Source: Curtobacterium sp. PhB115 (GTDB lineage: Bacteria; Actinomycetota; Actinomycetes; Actinomycetales; Microbacteriaceae). From it: a stretch of DNA of 64,000 bases. Of this stretch, positions 25,416-35,530 are shown in pieces. Each line of letters opens with the position of its first letter. The first letter of the stretch is position 1. The DNA is taken from assembly GCF_003752025.1 (NCBI RefSeq), contig NZ_RJKR01000006.1:407466-471465 (forward strand), written 5' to 3'. The translations under genes were made by a program, and so were the position numbers. Under the pieces are notes generated by a model, which was given only the letters and a program-made list of their open reading frames with translations, did not search any database and was not told the origin of the DNA.

Positions 25416-25451
25416 GTGACGTGGGTGTTTCCCTGGGGGGACCCGCGTCAC
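25416..25451 (-). terminator. Hairpin overlapping the TetR stop
   Basis: GTGACGTGGGT (25416-25426) and ACCCGCGTCAC (25441-25451) pair over 11 positions with one mismatch around a 14-base loop. The stop codon of the TetR gene lies within the right arm, so this is probably its terminator. Confidence 0.5.
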
Positions 25452-26098
25452 TCCGGGGCGATCACGGCGACCAGTCGGGGGATCTCCGACCGCGTCCGCT
25501 CGGTCGCGATCGCGGCGAGCAGGACCGTCCAGAGCTCGCGCAGCCGTTCGTAGAGGTCCGTCCGGTCGGCCAGCACGTCGGAGACCGTCTGCACGCCCGT
25601 GTACGCCGGGATCACCACTCGGCCGACGAGTTCCGGGTCCCACTGCGGATCGACCTCGCCGGCGTCGATCGCCTGCCGCACGAGGTCCGACACGACGGCC
25701 ATCCAGTCGGTGTACGGGTCCTGCCGCGCCACGTCGCCCGTCGCCGCCTCGGTCGAGAGCCGGATGCCCGCGCTGACGACGACCTCGGTGGTCATCTGGG
25801 TCGCGAGGCCCTGCGACATCCACATCAACGACTCCAGCGGCGTCGCACCCCGGGTGACCGCGGCCTCGCCGTAGCGCCGGGAGATCTCGTGCTGCTCGGC
25901 GATCACGGCGCCCGCCAGGTCGGCCTTCGACGTGAAGTGGAAGTACAGCGCGCCCTTGGTCAGCCCGGCCCGGTCAGCGACGGCGTCCATCGAGGCGCCG
26001 GTGTAGCCGCGTTCGTCGAACTCGCGGGCCGCACCCGCGACGATCGCCGCTCGCGTCGCCTGCGCCCGCTGCTGCCGGGTGCGTCCGTCCTGCGCCAT
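25448..26098 (-). CDS. TetR family regulator, ScbR-like
   Basis: 216-residue repressor. The N-terminus carries EFDERGYTGASMDAVADRAGL and TKGALYFHFTSKADLA, the exact form seen in gamma-butyrolactone-receptor-like (ScbR/ArpA) TetR proteins. The C-terminal ligand domain is helical. GAGGGA precedes the ATG at 26098. It faces a membrane protein gene across a 72-base gap containing a perfect palindrome, and an APH-like gene follows it on the same strand; either could be a target. A hormone ligand is speculative. Confidence 0.88.
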   Translation of the reverse strand: MAQDGRTRQQRAQATRAAIVAGAAREFDERGYTGASMDAVADRAGLTKGALYFHFTSKADLAGAVIAEQHEISRRYGEAAVTRGATPLESLMWMSQGLATQMTTEVVVSAGIRLSTEAATGDVARQDPYTDWMAVVSDLVRQAIDAGEVDPQWDPELVGRVVIPAYTGVQTVSDVLADRTDLYERLRELWTVLLAAIATERTRSEIPRLVAVIAPE

Positions 26099-26137
26099 GG
26101 TCCCTCGATCGTAGTCGTGCGCGGTCACGCGTTCGGC

Positions 26138-26149
26138 GTCCGTACGGAC
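26138..26149. promoter_or_regulatory. Perfect 12-base palindrome, candidate operator
   Basis: GTCCGTACGGAC lies between the divergent TetR gene (start 26098) and the membrane protein gene (start 26171), overlapping the region where both promoters must sit. Likely an operator for the TetR protein (inference). Confidence 0.4.
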
Positions 26150-26170
26150 AGGTGCCATACGGTTCCGGCC

Positions 26171-26614
26171 ATGGACGGATCGCTGAACCCGGCACGGTGG
26201 GCACGCACAGGACGGTGGCTGCTGCTGCCGATCGCGGTGCTCGACTGGGTCGCGCTCGCGCCGCAGACCATCGTCGTGCTCGCGTTCCTGATCGCCGTGG
26301 TCGGGCTCGCCGGGATGGCGGCCGCACTCGTCGTGCACATGCTCGGACGGTCCCGCGGCGCGATGGCCGCGCTCGGCGTCGTGATGCTCCTCGGCGGGCT
26401 CGTGGTGTTCGGCCTCGACCCGTTCCCGGGGTCGTTCCCGCTCATCGACGGCTGGTGGCCGGAGGCGATCACCCAGCCGCAGGTCGTCGGGAGCGCCTAC
26501 TGGCAGCTCGCTGGCCTCGGCATCGAACTCGCCGGTTTCGGGCTGCTCGCGACGCTGCTCGTCGCCGCGCTCACCGGGGCACCGCGCACCCGACAGGACC
26601 GCCCCCGCGGCTGA
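26171..26614 (+). CDS. Hypothetical membrane protein
   Basis: 147-residue protein with four predicted membrane helices (WLLLPIAVLDWVAL, VVLAFLIAVVGLAGMAAALVV, MAALGVVMLLGGLVVFG and a C-terminal GIELAGFGLLATLLVAAL). No family recognised. The ATG is seven bases after TACGGT, so a leaderless transcript is likely. It is divergent from the ScbR-like regulator and may be its target. Confidence 0.75.
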   Translation: MDGSLNPARWARTGRWLLLPIAVLDWVALAPQTIVVLAFLIAVVGLAGMAAALVVHMLGRSRGAMAALGVVMLLGGLVVFGLDPFPGSFPLIDGWWPEAITQPQVVGSAYWQLAGLGIELAGFGLLATLLVAALTGAPRTRQDRPRG

Positions 26615-26630
26615 CGCCGATCCGCCACGG

Positions 26631-27788
26631 TCAGTGGCGGGCGACGACGACCACGGTGACGTCCTGCACCAGGTCGCCGGACGGCACCAGGGACCGCACC
26701 CGCTCGACGACCGCAGCGCCGTCCGGCTCCGACCGGACCAGGTCGGCGAGCGCGTCGAGGTGCCCGACGTCCCGGAGCGCCAGGACCCCCTCGGTGCAGA
26801 GCACCAACCGGTCGCCGGGCTCGAGGTCGAACTCGTCGGGGGACCGGGGGATGGCGTCGGGCTGCAGGCCGAGCGGCAGGTCGAGCGAGTGCAGGACCCT
26901 GTTCGTGCCGTCCGACCGGACGAGCACCGCGAGTCCGTGGCCGGCGTCGCCGTGGACGACGTGACCCGACGCCGGGTCGAGCCGCAGGTGGAAGAGCGAG
27001 CCGACGGCGTCCGCAGCGGACAGGTCGGCGGTGATCTGTGCCTCCAGGCCGCCGATCGCGTCCTGCATGGCGGTCTCGGTGCGTGCGACGACGGCACCGC
27101 GGACGGCCGAGGCGAGCAGACCCGACGCACGGCCGGCTGCCGCGACGGCACCGATCGTCACGTGGAGTGCACCGTCGGACGCGACCCGCCAGTCGACGAC
27201 GTCGCCGCCACCGTCCTCGCGGCGGACAACCAGGGTGTCCACGTCGTAACCGGGCACGTCGACCGGTTCCGGCACGAGTCCGTCGAGCACCCGGCGGACG
27301 CGTCCGCGGTCGATGGCGTGCCCGAGCTCGCGCTCCGCCCACCGTGCCAGGTCCCGGAGCAGGTCGAGGTCCTCGGCGGAGAGCTCACGCGGGGTGGCGT
27401 CCATGATGCAGAGCGTGCCGACCCGGGTGCCGTCGAGCATCGACAGCGGCGCGCCCGCGTAGAACCGGATGCCCTGCTCGGTCACTGCCGCGAGGTGACT
27501 GAACCGCGGGTCGAGCGTCGCGTCCGGCACGACCATCGGCTCGTTCGACAGCACCGTCGTGGAGCAGAAGACCTGCTCGGCCGGCGCACTGCCGCCCTGC
27601 TGCCACCCCTGCGTCGACTGCGCCGTCACGACGTCGTGGTGCACGAGGTTCAGGAACGTCAGCGGGACACCGAAGGCCTCCTGCGTCATCCGGGTGATGC
27701 GGTCGAAGCGCTCCTCCGGGCCGCTGCCGAGGACACCGAGCGCCTCGACGACGGCGGTGCGGTGTGCGGCGGTGTCGAGCTGGGTCAT
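26631..27788 (-). CDS. GAF domain plus degenerate SpoIIE/PP2C-like phosphatase
   Basis: 385-residue protein: a GAF sensor domain (about 25-155) with VFCSTTVLSNEPMVVPDA and GAPLSMLDGTRVGTLCIMD, then a SpoIIE-like phosphatase domain (about 165-383). In the second domain GGD at 194-196 is kept, but the next metal aspartate, normally in VGDVxGHG, is alanine (IGAVAAAG, A214), the YTDG aspartate is glutamate (CTEG, E333) and the final DD is QD (375-376). That suggests a weak or inactive phosphatase. Its start overlaps the ThuA-like gene by four bases, so both are made together. Role may be partner-switching sensing. Confidence 0.8.
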   Translation of the reverse strand: MTQLDTAAHRTAVVEALGVLGSGPEERFDRITRMTQEAFGVPLTFLNLVHHDVVTAQSTQGWQQGGSAPAEQVFCSTTVLSNEPMVVPDATLDPRFSHLAAVTEQGIRFYAGAPLSMLDGTRVGTLCIMDATPRELSAEDLDLLRDLARWAERELGHAIDRGRVRRVLDGLVPEPVDVPGYDVDTLVVRREDGGGDVVDWRVASDGALHVTIGAVAAAGRASGLLASAVRGAVVARTETAMQDAIGGLEAQITADLSAADAVGSLFHLRLDPASGHVVHGDAGHGLAVLVRSDGTNRVLHSLDLPLGLQPDAIPRSPDEFDLEPGDRLVLCTEGVLALRDVGHLDALADLVRSEPDGAAVVERVRSLVPSGDLVQDVTVVVVARH

Positions 27789-28561
27789 CCGTCCTGTCTA
27801 CCCGCACCATCGCCCAGGAACCAGTCCCGGGGGTGCTGGTCGGCGGTGAGCTCGCGCCGCTCGGACACCGGAGCCGCCCACGAGGCGGCGTTCGAGAGCA
27901 CCCGCTGGATGTCCGGGTGGTGGTACACGGGGTACTCCTGGTCGCCCGGCGAGAAGTAGAAGACCTTCCCCAGGCCGCGGCGGTACGCGACGCCGGACCG
28001 GAAGACCTCGCCGCCGGCGAACGTCGACAGGAAGACCTCTTCGTCGGGACGCGGGATGTCGAAGTACTCGCCGTACATCTCCTGGCGGTCGATCACGATC
28101 GGGTGCGGGACACCCTCGGCGATCGGGTGCTCCGGGGCGACCGTCCAGACGAGTTCGCGCTCGCCGTCGTTCCGCCACTTCAGCGAGCAGGTGGTGCCCA
28201 TCAGACGCTTGAACGGCTTCGAGTAGTGCCCGGAGTGCAGCACCACGAGGCCCATGCCGGCGTGCACGGCGTCGACGACCAGGTCGACGACGGCGTCGCT
28301 GACCTCGTCGTGGGCGGCGTGGCCCCACCAGAACAGGACGTCGGTCGTCGCGAGCCGCTCGGCGGTGATGCCGTGGTCGGGCTCCTGCAGGGTCGCGGTG
28401 GAGACCTCGGCCCCCGGCTGGAGTTCGCGCAGCGCCGCGGCGATCACGGTGTGCATGCCGTCGGGGTAGTGCTCGACGACCGTCGCGTCACCGCGGGTCT
28501 CGTGCACGTTCTCGTTCCAGACGACGATGTTCAGGGGACGGTTCTCGGTCGGCACTGACAT
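27785..28561 (-). CDS. ThuA domain protein (trehalose utilisation-like)
   Basis: 258-residue glutamine-amidotransferase-like fold protein. LNIVVWNENVHETRGDA and the middle VLFWWGHAAHDEV, GLVVLHSGHYSKPFKRLMG, and HHPDIQRVLSNAASWA match ThuA proteins, linked to disaccharide use through 3-keto-glucoside metabolism. The ATG at 28561 lies seven bases after TAGCGT (leaderless). It is the first gene of a two-gene unit with the GAF-SpoIIE protein. Confidence 0.9.
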   Translation of the reverse strand: MSVPTENRPLNIVVWNENVHETRGDATVVEHYPDGMHTVIAAALRELQPGAEVSTATLQEPDHGITAERLATTDVLFWWGHAAHDEVSDAVVDLVVDAVHAGMGLVVLHSGHYSKPFKRLMGTTCSLKWRNDGERELVWTVAPEHPIAEGVPHPIVIDRQEMYGEYFDIPRPDEEVFLSTFAGGEVFRSGVAYRRGLGKVFYFSPGDQEYPVYHHPDIQRVLSNAASWAAPVSERRELTADQHPRDWFLGDGAGRQDG

Positions 28562-28650
28562 GACTCCAACGCTAGCCTCCCCGGGCGTCGAATCGATACG
28601 ACCACCGGAGTGTCGGGGGTTTCCCGGGACGCGTCCGCGACGATGTGGGC

Positions 28651-29103
28651 ATGACTCCCCGCACCCTGTTCCGTGCCGCCGCGGTCGCCGAACTCGTGAC
28701 CTGGACCATGCTCATCGCCGGGATGGTGCTGAAGTACGGCCTGGACGCCGGCGACTGGGGCGTCCGGATCGGCGGCGGGGTGCACGGCTTCGTGTTCCTG
28801 GCGTACCTCGTCGTCACCACGGTCGTCGCGGTGAACCAGCGCTGGTCGGTCGGTGCGCTGCTGCTCGGGTGGGTCAGCGCCGTCGTGCCGTACGCGACGG
28901 TGCCGTTCGAGGTCGCGGTCGCCCGGCGCGGCATGCTCGAGGGCCCCTGGCGTCGTTCGGCGGACGCCCACTCGGGGTTCTGGGACCGCCTGCTGTTCTT
29001 CGTGGTGCGCCGGCCAGCGGTCGCCGCCGGCATCGGAGTCGTGGCGGTCGCCCTCGTCTTCTCGGGGCTGCTGGTCGTCGGCCCGCCCCGCGTCGCGTCG
29101 TGA
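28651..29103 (+). CDS. DUF3817 family membrane protein
   Basis: 150-residue protein with four helices. LFRAAAVAELVTWTMLIAGMVLKYG and GVHGFVFLAYLVVTTVVA are the conserved DUF3817 blocks (an actinobacterial integral membrane family of unknown function). A GTG six bases upstream is an alternative start. It is convergent with isocitrate dehydrogenase. Confidence 0.85.
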   Translation: MTPRTLFRAAAVAELVTWTMLIAGMVLKYGLDAGDWGVRIGGGVHGFVFLAYLVVTTVVAVNQRWSVGALLLGWVSAVVPYATVPFEVAVARRGMLEGPWRRSADAHSGFWDRLLFFVVRRPAVAAGIGVVAVALVFSGLLVVGPPRVAS

Positions 29104-29117
29104 GTGGCACGTGACTT

Positions 29118-29170
29118 CGTGAGCAGAAATGGTCGGGTTCGTGATGCGGACCCGACCATTTCTGCTCACG
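29118..29170. repeat. Type A palindrome, copy 2
   Basis: Arms 29118-29138 and 29150-29170 pair at all 21 positions around an 11-base loop; the arm contains GAGCAGAAATGGTCGGGT. Located between convergent genes, directly followed by a type B palindrome. Confidence 0.9.
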
Positions 29171-29195
29171 ATGCGCGGCCCTGGTCGCGACCACG

Positions 29196-29245
29196 GACGG
29201 GACGGGAGGCCCGGTGCCAGCTGGCACCGGGCCTCCCGTCCCGTC
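29196..29245. terminator. Type B palindrome, copy 3: perfect 50-base palindrome
   Basis: The left 25 bases (ending GGCCCGGTGCCAG) are the exact reverse complement of the right 25 with no spacer. TGGTCGCGACCA sits just upstream at 29182-29193. Placed between convergent DUF3817 and icd genes, it is the most perfect member of the type B family and probably terminates both. Confidence 0.75.
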
Positions 29246-29257
29246 ATGGGTGCGCGA

Positions 29258-31468
<2,211 letters not shown>

Positions 31469-31527
31469 GCTGGCGGGTACTCCCTTGTTCGACCGTCGGT
31501 ACGTCCACGGTACTCGTGGCGCAGGAT

Positions 31528-31549
31528 GTCTCGACATCAAGATACATGC
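31528..31549. promoter_or_regulatory. Palindromic operator candidate upstream of icd
   Basis: ATGTCTCGACATCAAGATAC and the following AT form an imperfect palindrome with core TCTCGAcaTCAAGA, 60 bases before the icd start. It would suit control of a TCA-cycle gene; the regulator is unknown. Confidence 0.4.
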
Positions 31550-31661
31550 TGCGGCCTTCGTCCGGCAGGTACTCGGCTGACGTCCTGGAGGCGCACTGGC
31601 GACACATAGGAACGCCCGGTGGACTGGTCTTCCGCAGTTCCAGAGCCGCAGGAGGGCGATC

Positions 31662-32027
31662 ATGGCGACGACACGTCAGACACCGGAGGACTTCGGCTGG
31701 ACCGCAGAGGACCTGCGGTCCGCCTACGCGTCGGACGGCAGCGGGCCGTACCGCTACGCACCCGACGGCTCCGGCCCGTTCTCCTACGACGCGGACGGCT
31801 CGGGCCCGTGGCTCGTCGGCCCCGAACCGCGCCGGGGACTGGCCCGCTTCGCACCGCGCGACCGGGCGTCCCGCTCGCGACTCCGGCGCATCGGCACCGC
31901 GTGCACGGCCGGAGCCCTGGCCCTCGTCCTGGCGGTCGGGAGCGTCGCCGTCGTCGCCCACACTGTTCCTCCACACCACGCGGTGGAGGCGGGTGCCGTC
32001 CACAGTCCGGGACCGGACGCCACCTGA
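31662..32027 (+). CDS. Hypothetical protein with DGSGP repeats and one membrane helix
   Basis: 121 residues. Residues about 24-50 hold three tandem repeats, [20 protein letters not shown] and [10 protein letters not shown], each an aromatic-x-x-DGSGP-aromatic unit. A single hydrophobic helix ([18 protein letters not shown], about 81-98) follows an arginine-rich stretch, so the repeat part is probably cytoplasmic. GGAGGG five bases before the ATG is a strong ribosome site. No family recognised. Confidence 0.75.
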   Translation: MATTRQTPEDFGWTAEDLRSAYASDGSGPYRYAPDGSGPFSYDADGSGPWLVGPEPRRGLARFAPRDRASRSRLRRIGTACTAGALALVLAVGSVAVVAHTVPPHHAVEAGAVHSPGPDAT

Positions 32028-32054
32028 TCGCTCCGGCGGTGCCACCCTGGGGGC

Positions 32055-33758
32055 GTGACAGAACTCCTCGTGGTGGGCGTGATCGCCCTGGTCGCCATCG
32101 CCGGTGCGGCCGTGCTCGGGCCCCGCATCGGGGTCGCGGCGCCGCTCGTGCTCGTCGTGGTCGGGATCATCGCGAGCCTGCTCCCGTGGATCCCCGACGT
32201 GGAGATCGACCCGGAGTGGATCCTCGCGGGGGTGCTGCCGCCCCTGCTGTACTCGTCCGCGGTCTCGATGCCGTCGATGAACTTCCGGCGCGAGTTCGGG
32301 GCCATCAGCGGGCTCTCGGTGCTGCTCGTCGTCGCCAGCAGTGTCGTGCTCGGGCTGTTCTTCGCCTGGGTGATCCCGGGCCTCGGGTTCTGGTGGGGCA
32401 TCGCCCTCGGCGCCATCGTCAGCCCGACGGACGCGGTCGCCACCTCGATCGTGAAGCAGACCTCGGTGTCCCGACGGGTGATCGCGATCCTCGACGGCGA
32501 GTCCCTGCTCAACGACGCCACCGCACTCGTGCTGCTCCGCACCGCCATCGCCGCGGCCGCCGCCTCGTTCTCGTTCTGGGGCGCACTCGGCGACTTCGCG
32601 AAGGCCGTCGCCATCGCCGCGGTGATCGGCTGGTTCGTCGGCTGGGCGAACGTGGCCGTCCGCTCCCGCGTCCCGAACGCCGCGGTGAACACGGCGCTGT
32701 CCTTCGCGGTGCCGTTCATCGCCGCGGTGCCGACGGAACTGCTCCAGGGCTCCGGGCTCGTCGCCGCGGTCGTCGCCGGGCTGTTCACCGGCATCGTCGG
32801 TCCCCGGAAGCTCCCACCCGGCCACCGCCTGTCGGATGCCCAGAACTGGCAGACGATCGAGCTCGTGCTCGAAGGAGCGGTGTTCCTGACGATGGGACTC
32901 CAGCTGTCGTCGGTCCTGCACGACGTCCAGGCGGAACACACCGGCGTCGGCCCCGCGGTCCTCATCGCGGTCGGCGCGCTCGTCCTCACGGTGCTCGTCC
33001 GCGCCGCCTACGTCGTCCCGCTCCTGTTCGCCCTCTCCGCGAGCGCCAAGCGCGGCGAGCGGCTGCAGGCCCGGTTCGAGGAGATGCACGCGAGCGACCG
33101 GGACGCCATGAGCGAGACCATCCGCGAGCACCGACCCGGCAACCGCGCCCCCTCGGAGCGCGAGCTCGACCGGTTCGCAGTGCGGATCCGCCGCACCCTG
33201 GCGGACATCGCGTACTTCACCAGGGCCCCGCTCGGCTGGCGGGAGGGCACGACGGTCATCTGGGCCGGCATGCGTGGTGCAGTGACGGTCGCCGCGGCGC
33301 AGACCCTGCCGGCCACCGGCGCCCACCCGGCACCTGATCGCTCCCTGCTCGTGTTCATCGCGTTCGCGGTGGCCCTGTTGTCGCTCGTGGTCCAGGGCGG
33401 CACGATCGGTCCGCTGCTCCGTCGCATCGCCGCTCCGGCGACGGACACGGCCGCGAAGGACACCGAGGAACGGCGGCGACTGCTCGAGCTCATGCGGGAC
33501 GCGGCCGAGCAGGTCCCCGGCACGCGCGAGGCCGGTCCGGCGACGCGCGAGGAACTCGAGGCCGCCGACCCGGCGGAGCTCCGAGCGTGGATGGGGCGCG
33601 AGAAGTCCAGGCGCCTGGCCGTGCTCGAGGCGCAGCGGTCGGCGATCCTGGACGCCCGCGACGACGGCACGTTCGACGCCGAGGTGCTCGAGTCGATGCT
33701 GCAGAACCTCGACGCCGAGCAGATCGCCCTCGAGCTCCGCGGGGCGCCGACCCGGTGA
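32055..33758 (+). CDS. Na+/H+ antiporter, CPA1/NhaP type
   Basis: 567-residue cation:proton antiporter. About twelve helices span residues 1-440; [16 protein letters not shown] and [15 protein letters not shown] carry the CPA1 ion-binding ND motif. The C-terminal 130 residues are a charged helical cytoplasmic domain ([15 protein letters not shown] onward) that probably regulates activity. The GTG at 32055 starts the first helix. It follows the DGSGP protein by 27 bases and may be co-transcribed. Confidence 0.93.
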   Translation: MTELLVVGVIALVAIAGAAVLGPRIGVAAPLVLVVVGIIASLLPWIPDVEIDPEWILAGVLPPLLYSSAVSMPSMNFRREFGAISGLSVLLVVASSVVLGLFFAWVIPGLGFWWGIALGAIVSPTDAVATSIVKQTSVSRRVIAILDGESLLNDATALVLLRTAIAAAAASFSFWGALGDFAKAVAIAAVIGWFVGWANVAVRSRVPNAAVNTALSFAVPFIAAVPTELLQGSGLVAAVVAGLFTGIVGPRKLPPGHRLSDAQNWQTIELVLEGAVFLTMGLQLSSVLHDVQAEHTGVGPAVLIAVGALVLTVLVRAAYVVPLLFALSASAKRGERLQARFEEMHASDRDAMSETIREHRPGNRAPSERELDRFAVRIRRTLADIAYFTRAPLGWREGTTVIWAGMRGAVTVAAAQTLPATGAHPAPDRSLLVFIAFAVALLSLVVQGGTIGPLLRRIAAPATDTAAKDTEERRRLLELMRDAAEQVPGTREAGPATREELEAADPAELRAWMGREKSRRLAVLEAQRSAILDARDDGTFDAEVLESMLQNLDAEQIALELRGAPTR

Positions 33759-33809
33759 CGCCGCGGGGCGCTCGCCCGAGCCTGGGCCCGGGCCCTCCGC
33801 AGGTGGGCG

Positions 33810-34298
33810 TCAGGCGGTGATGCGGAACACCCGGACGCCGGCCGCACGCAGTCCCGCGAGGCCGAGGCGCATCCGCAGGTTCCGGAACGGCCGCTCGAGC
33901 CCGAACGGGGCTGCCGCCGCACCGAGCTGGTGCAGCACCTCGGACGTCAGGGTCCGTTCGAGCTTCGGCGCGAGCCGGGTCACCCGCGACACCGTCACCA
34001 CGACACGGACCGCGTGCGGGGCCAAGAGCGGCGCGATGCGCTCGGCCGCTTCCTGTGCACGGTGGAAGGCGGGGTCGTCCCCGGGGCGGCGGATCGCGAT
34101 GACCGCCAGTTCCGCGGTGCCGGTCTCGTCCGGGTCGGGCGGGTCGTCCACTCCGACGACCCGCATCCGCGCGGCATCGACACCGGCCCGGACCGCTGCC
34201 GAACGCAGCACCGGGAGGAGTTCCTGGGTCCCCGCGAGCACGACCCCGGCCGACCGGAGGTCGATGGGTTCGTGCCGCTCACGCGGCGATCGGGCCAT
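33810..34298 (-). CDS. Hypothetical protein
   Basis: 162-residue soluble protein that I do not recognise. It has alternating strands and helices (AGVVLAGTQELLPVLRSAAVRAG, AELAVIAIRRPGDDP, VRVVVTVSRVTRLAPKLERTL) and no membrane segment or catalytic motif. Codon use matches the neighbours. It is convergent with the antiporter and divergent from the M23 peptidase. Confidence 0.65.
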   Translation of the reverse strand: MARSPRERHEPIDLRSAGVVLAGTQELLPVLRSAAVRAGVDAARMRVVGVDDPPDPDETGTAELAVIAIRRPGDDPAFHRAQEAAERIAPLLAPHAVRVVVTVSRVTRLAPKLERTLTSEVLHQLGAAAAPFGLERPFRNLRMRLGLAGLRAAGVRVFRITA

Positions 34299-34396
34299 GG
34301 TGCGGGTCCTTCCGTCGCTTTCCCCCGACGCTACCGAGGAGCAGTGCTCGGGGGACGCCGGAGCCCCCGCCGGTCAGGGGGCTCCCAGGTCCTCCG

Positions 34397-34415
34397 GTAA
34401 CGAAGAGATCACGAA
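34397..34415 (+). promoter_or_regulatory. Direct repeat resembling an MtrA box
   Basis: TAACGAA (34398-34404) and TCACGAA (34409-34415) repeat at 11 bases, one helical turn, about 50 bases before the M23 peptidase start. MtrA in actinobacteria binds tandem GTAAC-type half-sites before cell-wall hydrolase genes; the link here is inferred. Confidence 0.35.
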
Positions 34416-34460
34416 AGGGTCTGTACAAGAGGACAGAGTCGTGCAGAATGGTGGACGGCC

Positions 34461-35447
34461 ATGACGACGACAGCACCCGATTCTGACCCGCAGCCCGGTA
34501 CTCCGGTCGTGCACCTGTCCCGTCGTGCTGCCCTCGAGGCGGAGCGCGCAGCCGCCCGCAAGCCCGAGCGCGCAGCCGCCCGCAAGCCCGAGCGCAAGCC
34601 CGGCCGTCGCGCCACCGCAGCCCGTGCGACCACCGAGCACGTCGACGCCCGGATCACCCACGTCGTGCGCCGCCCCGCGGTGGCGACGTCCGTGGCGGTG
34701 CCGACCCGCGCCTCCCGGCAGCAGCCGACACGTGCGGGCCGGACGCCCAGGACCACCCGGTGGATCCGCTCGAACCGGGCCAGCCGCATCACGCTGACCA
34801 GCGCCGTCGCCGCCGTCGCGATGTTCGCCGCGTCGGCGATGCCCGCGCACGCCGCCGCCGGCACCTCGATCGCCACCTCCACCATCGCGCCGATCGTGCG
34901 CACCCAGGACTACGCAGTGACCCAGGCGGTCACCGCGACGGGCCTCGACCGCGACGGGTTCACCGTCGGCGGCGGCTCGAACGGCACGGCGGGTACGTCG
35001 GTGTCCTACGGCGGAGCGGTCCGGTCGCCGTTCCCCGGCCCGGTCAAGATGAGTTCGGGCTTCGGTTACCGCTCGGCACCGTGCGGCGCGTGCTCGTCGC
35101 TGCACCAGGGCCTCGACTTCACCCCGGGCATGGGTACGCCGATCGGCGCCGTCGCCGCCGGCACGGTCCGCGTCTCCGGCACGTACTTCTCGTACGGCAA
35201 CGCGGTGATCATCGACCACGTAATCGACGGTCGCCAGGTCTCCACCCTCTACGGGCACATGATCCCGGGGTCCTCGCCGCTCAAGGTCGGGGACGAGGTC
35301 GACGCCGGCCAGTTCATCGGCCTGGTGGGCTCCTCGGGCGTCTCGACCGGCGCGCACCTGCACCTCGAGGTCCTCATGGACGGCGTGACGCCGATCGATC
35401 CCGAGGCATGGCTCCAAGCTCGCATCGGGCGTTCCCTCACCGCCTGA
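34461..35447 (+). CDS. M23 family metallopeptidase (LytM type), exported
   Basis: 328-residue peptidoglycan endopeptidase. A 105-residue basic N-terminal region with a RAAARKPE repeat (about 30-47) precedes a signal helix (about 109-126) and a probable cleavage at AHA (131). The LytM domain has HxxxD at H215/D219 (HQGLDF), H266 and the HxH pair H299/H301 (GAHLHLE), so the zinc site is complete. C208 and C211 may form a disulfide. The very long pre-signal region is unusual. A possible MtrA-like repeat precedes the gene. Confidence 0.92.
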   Translation: MTTTAPDSDPQPGTPVVHLSRRAALEAERAAARKPERAAARKPERKPGRRATAARATTEHVDARITHVVRRPAVATSVAVPTRASRQQPTRAGRTPRTTRWIRSNRASRITLTSAVAAVAMFAASAMPAHAAAGTSIATSTIAPIVRTQDYAVTQAVTATGLDRDGFTVGGGSNGTAGTSVSYGGAVRSPFPGPVKMSSGFGYRSAPCGACSSLHQGLDFTPGMGTPIGAVAAGTVRVSGTYFSYGNAVIIDHVIDGRQVSTLYGHMIPGSSPLKVGDEVDAGQFIGLVGSSGVSTGAHLHLEVLMDGVTPIDPEAWLQARIGRSLTA

Positions 35448-35530
35448 TCAGCTTCCCTGTGCAGAGTCACAGGCATGGACGATCCCCACAGACCGCCCGC
35501 CCGTCGCCGATCCACTGAGTCCGCCCGCTG

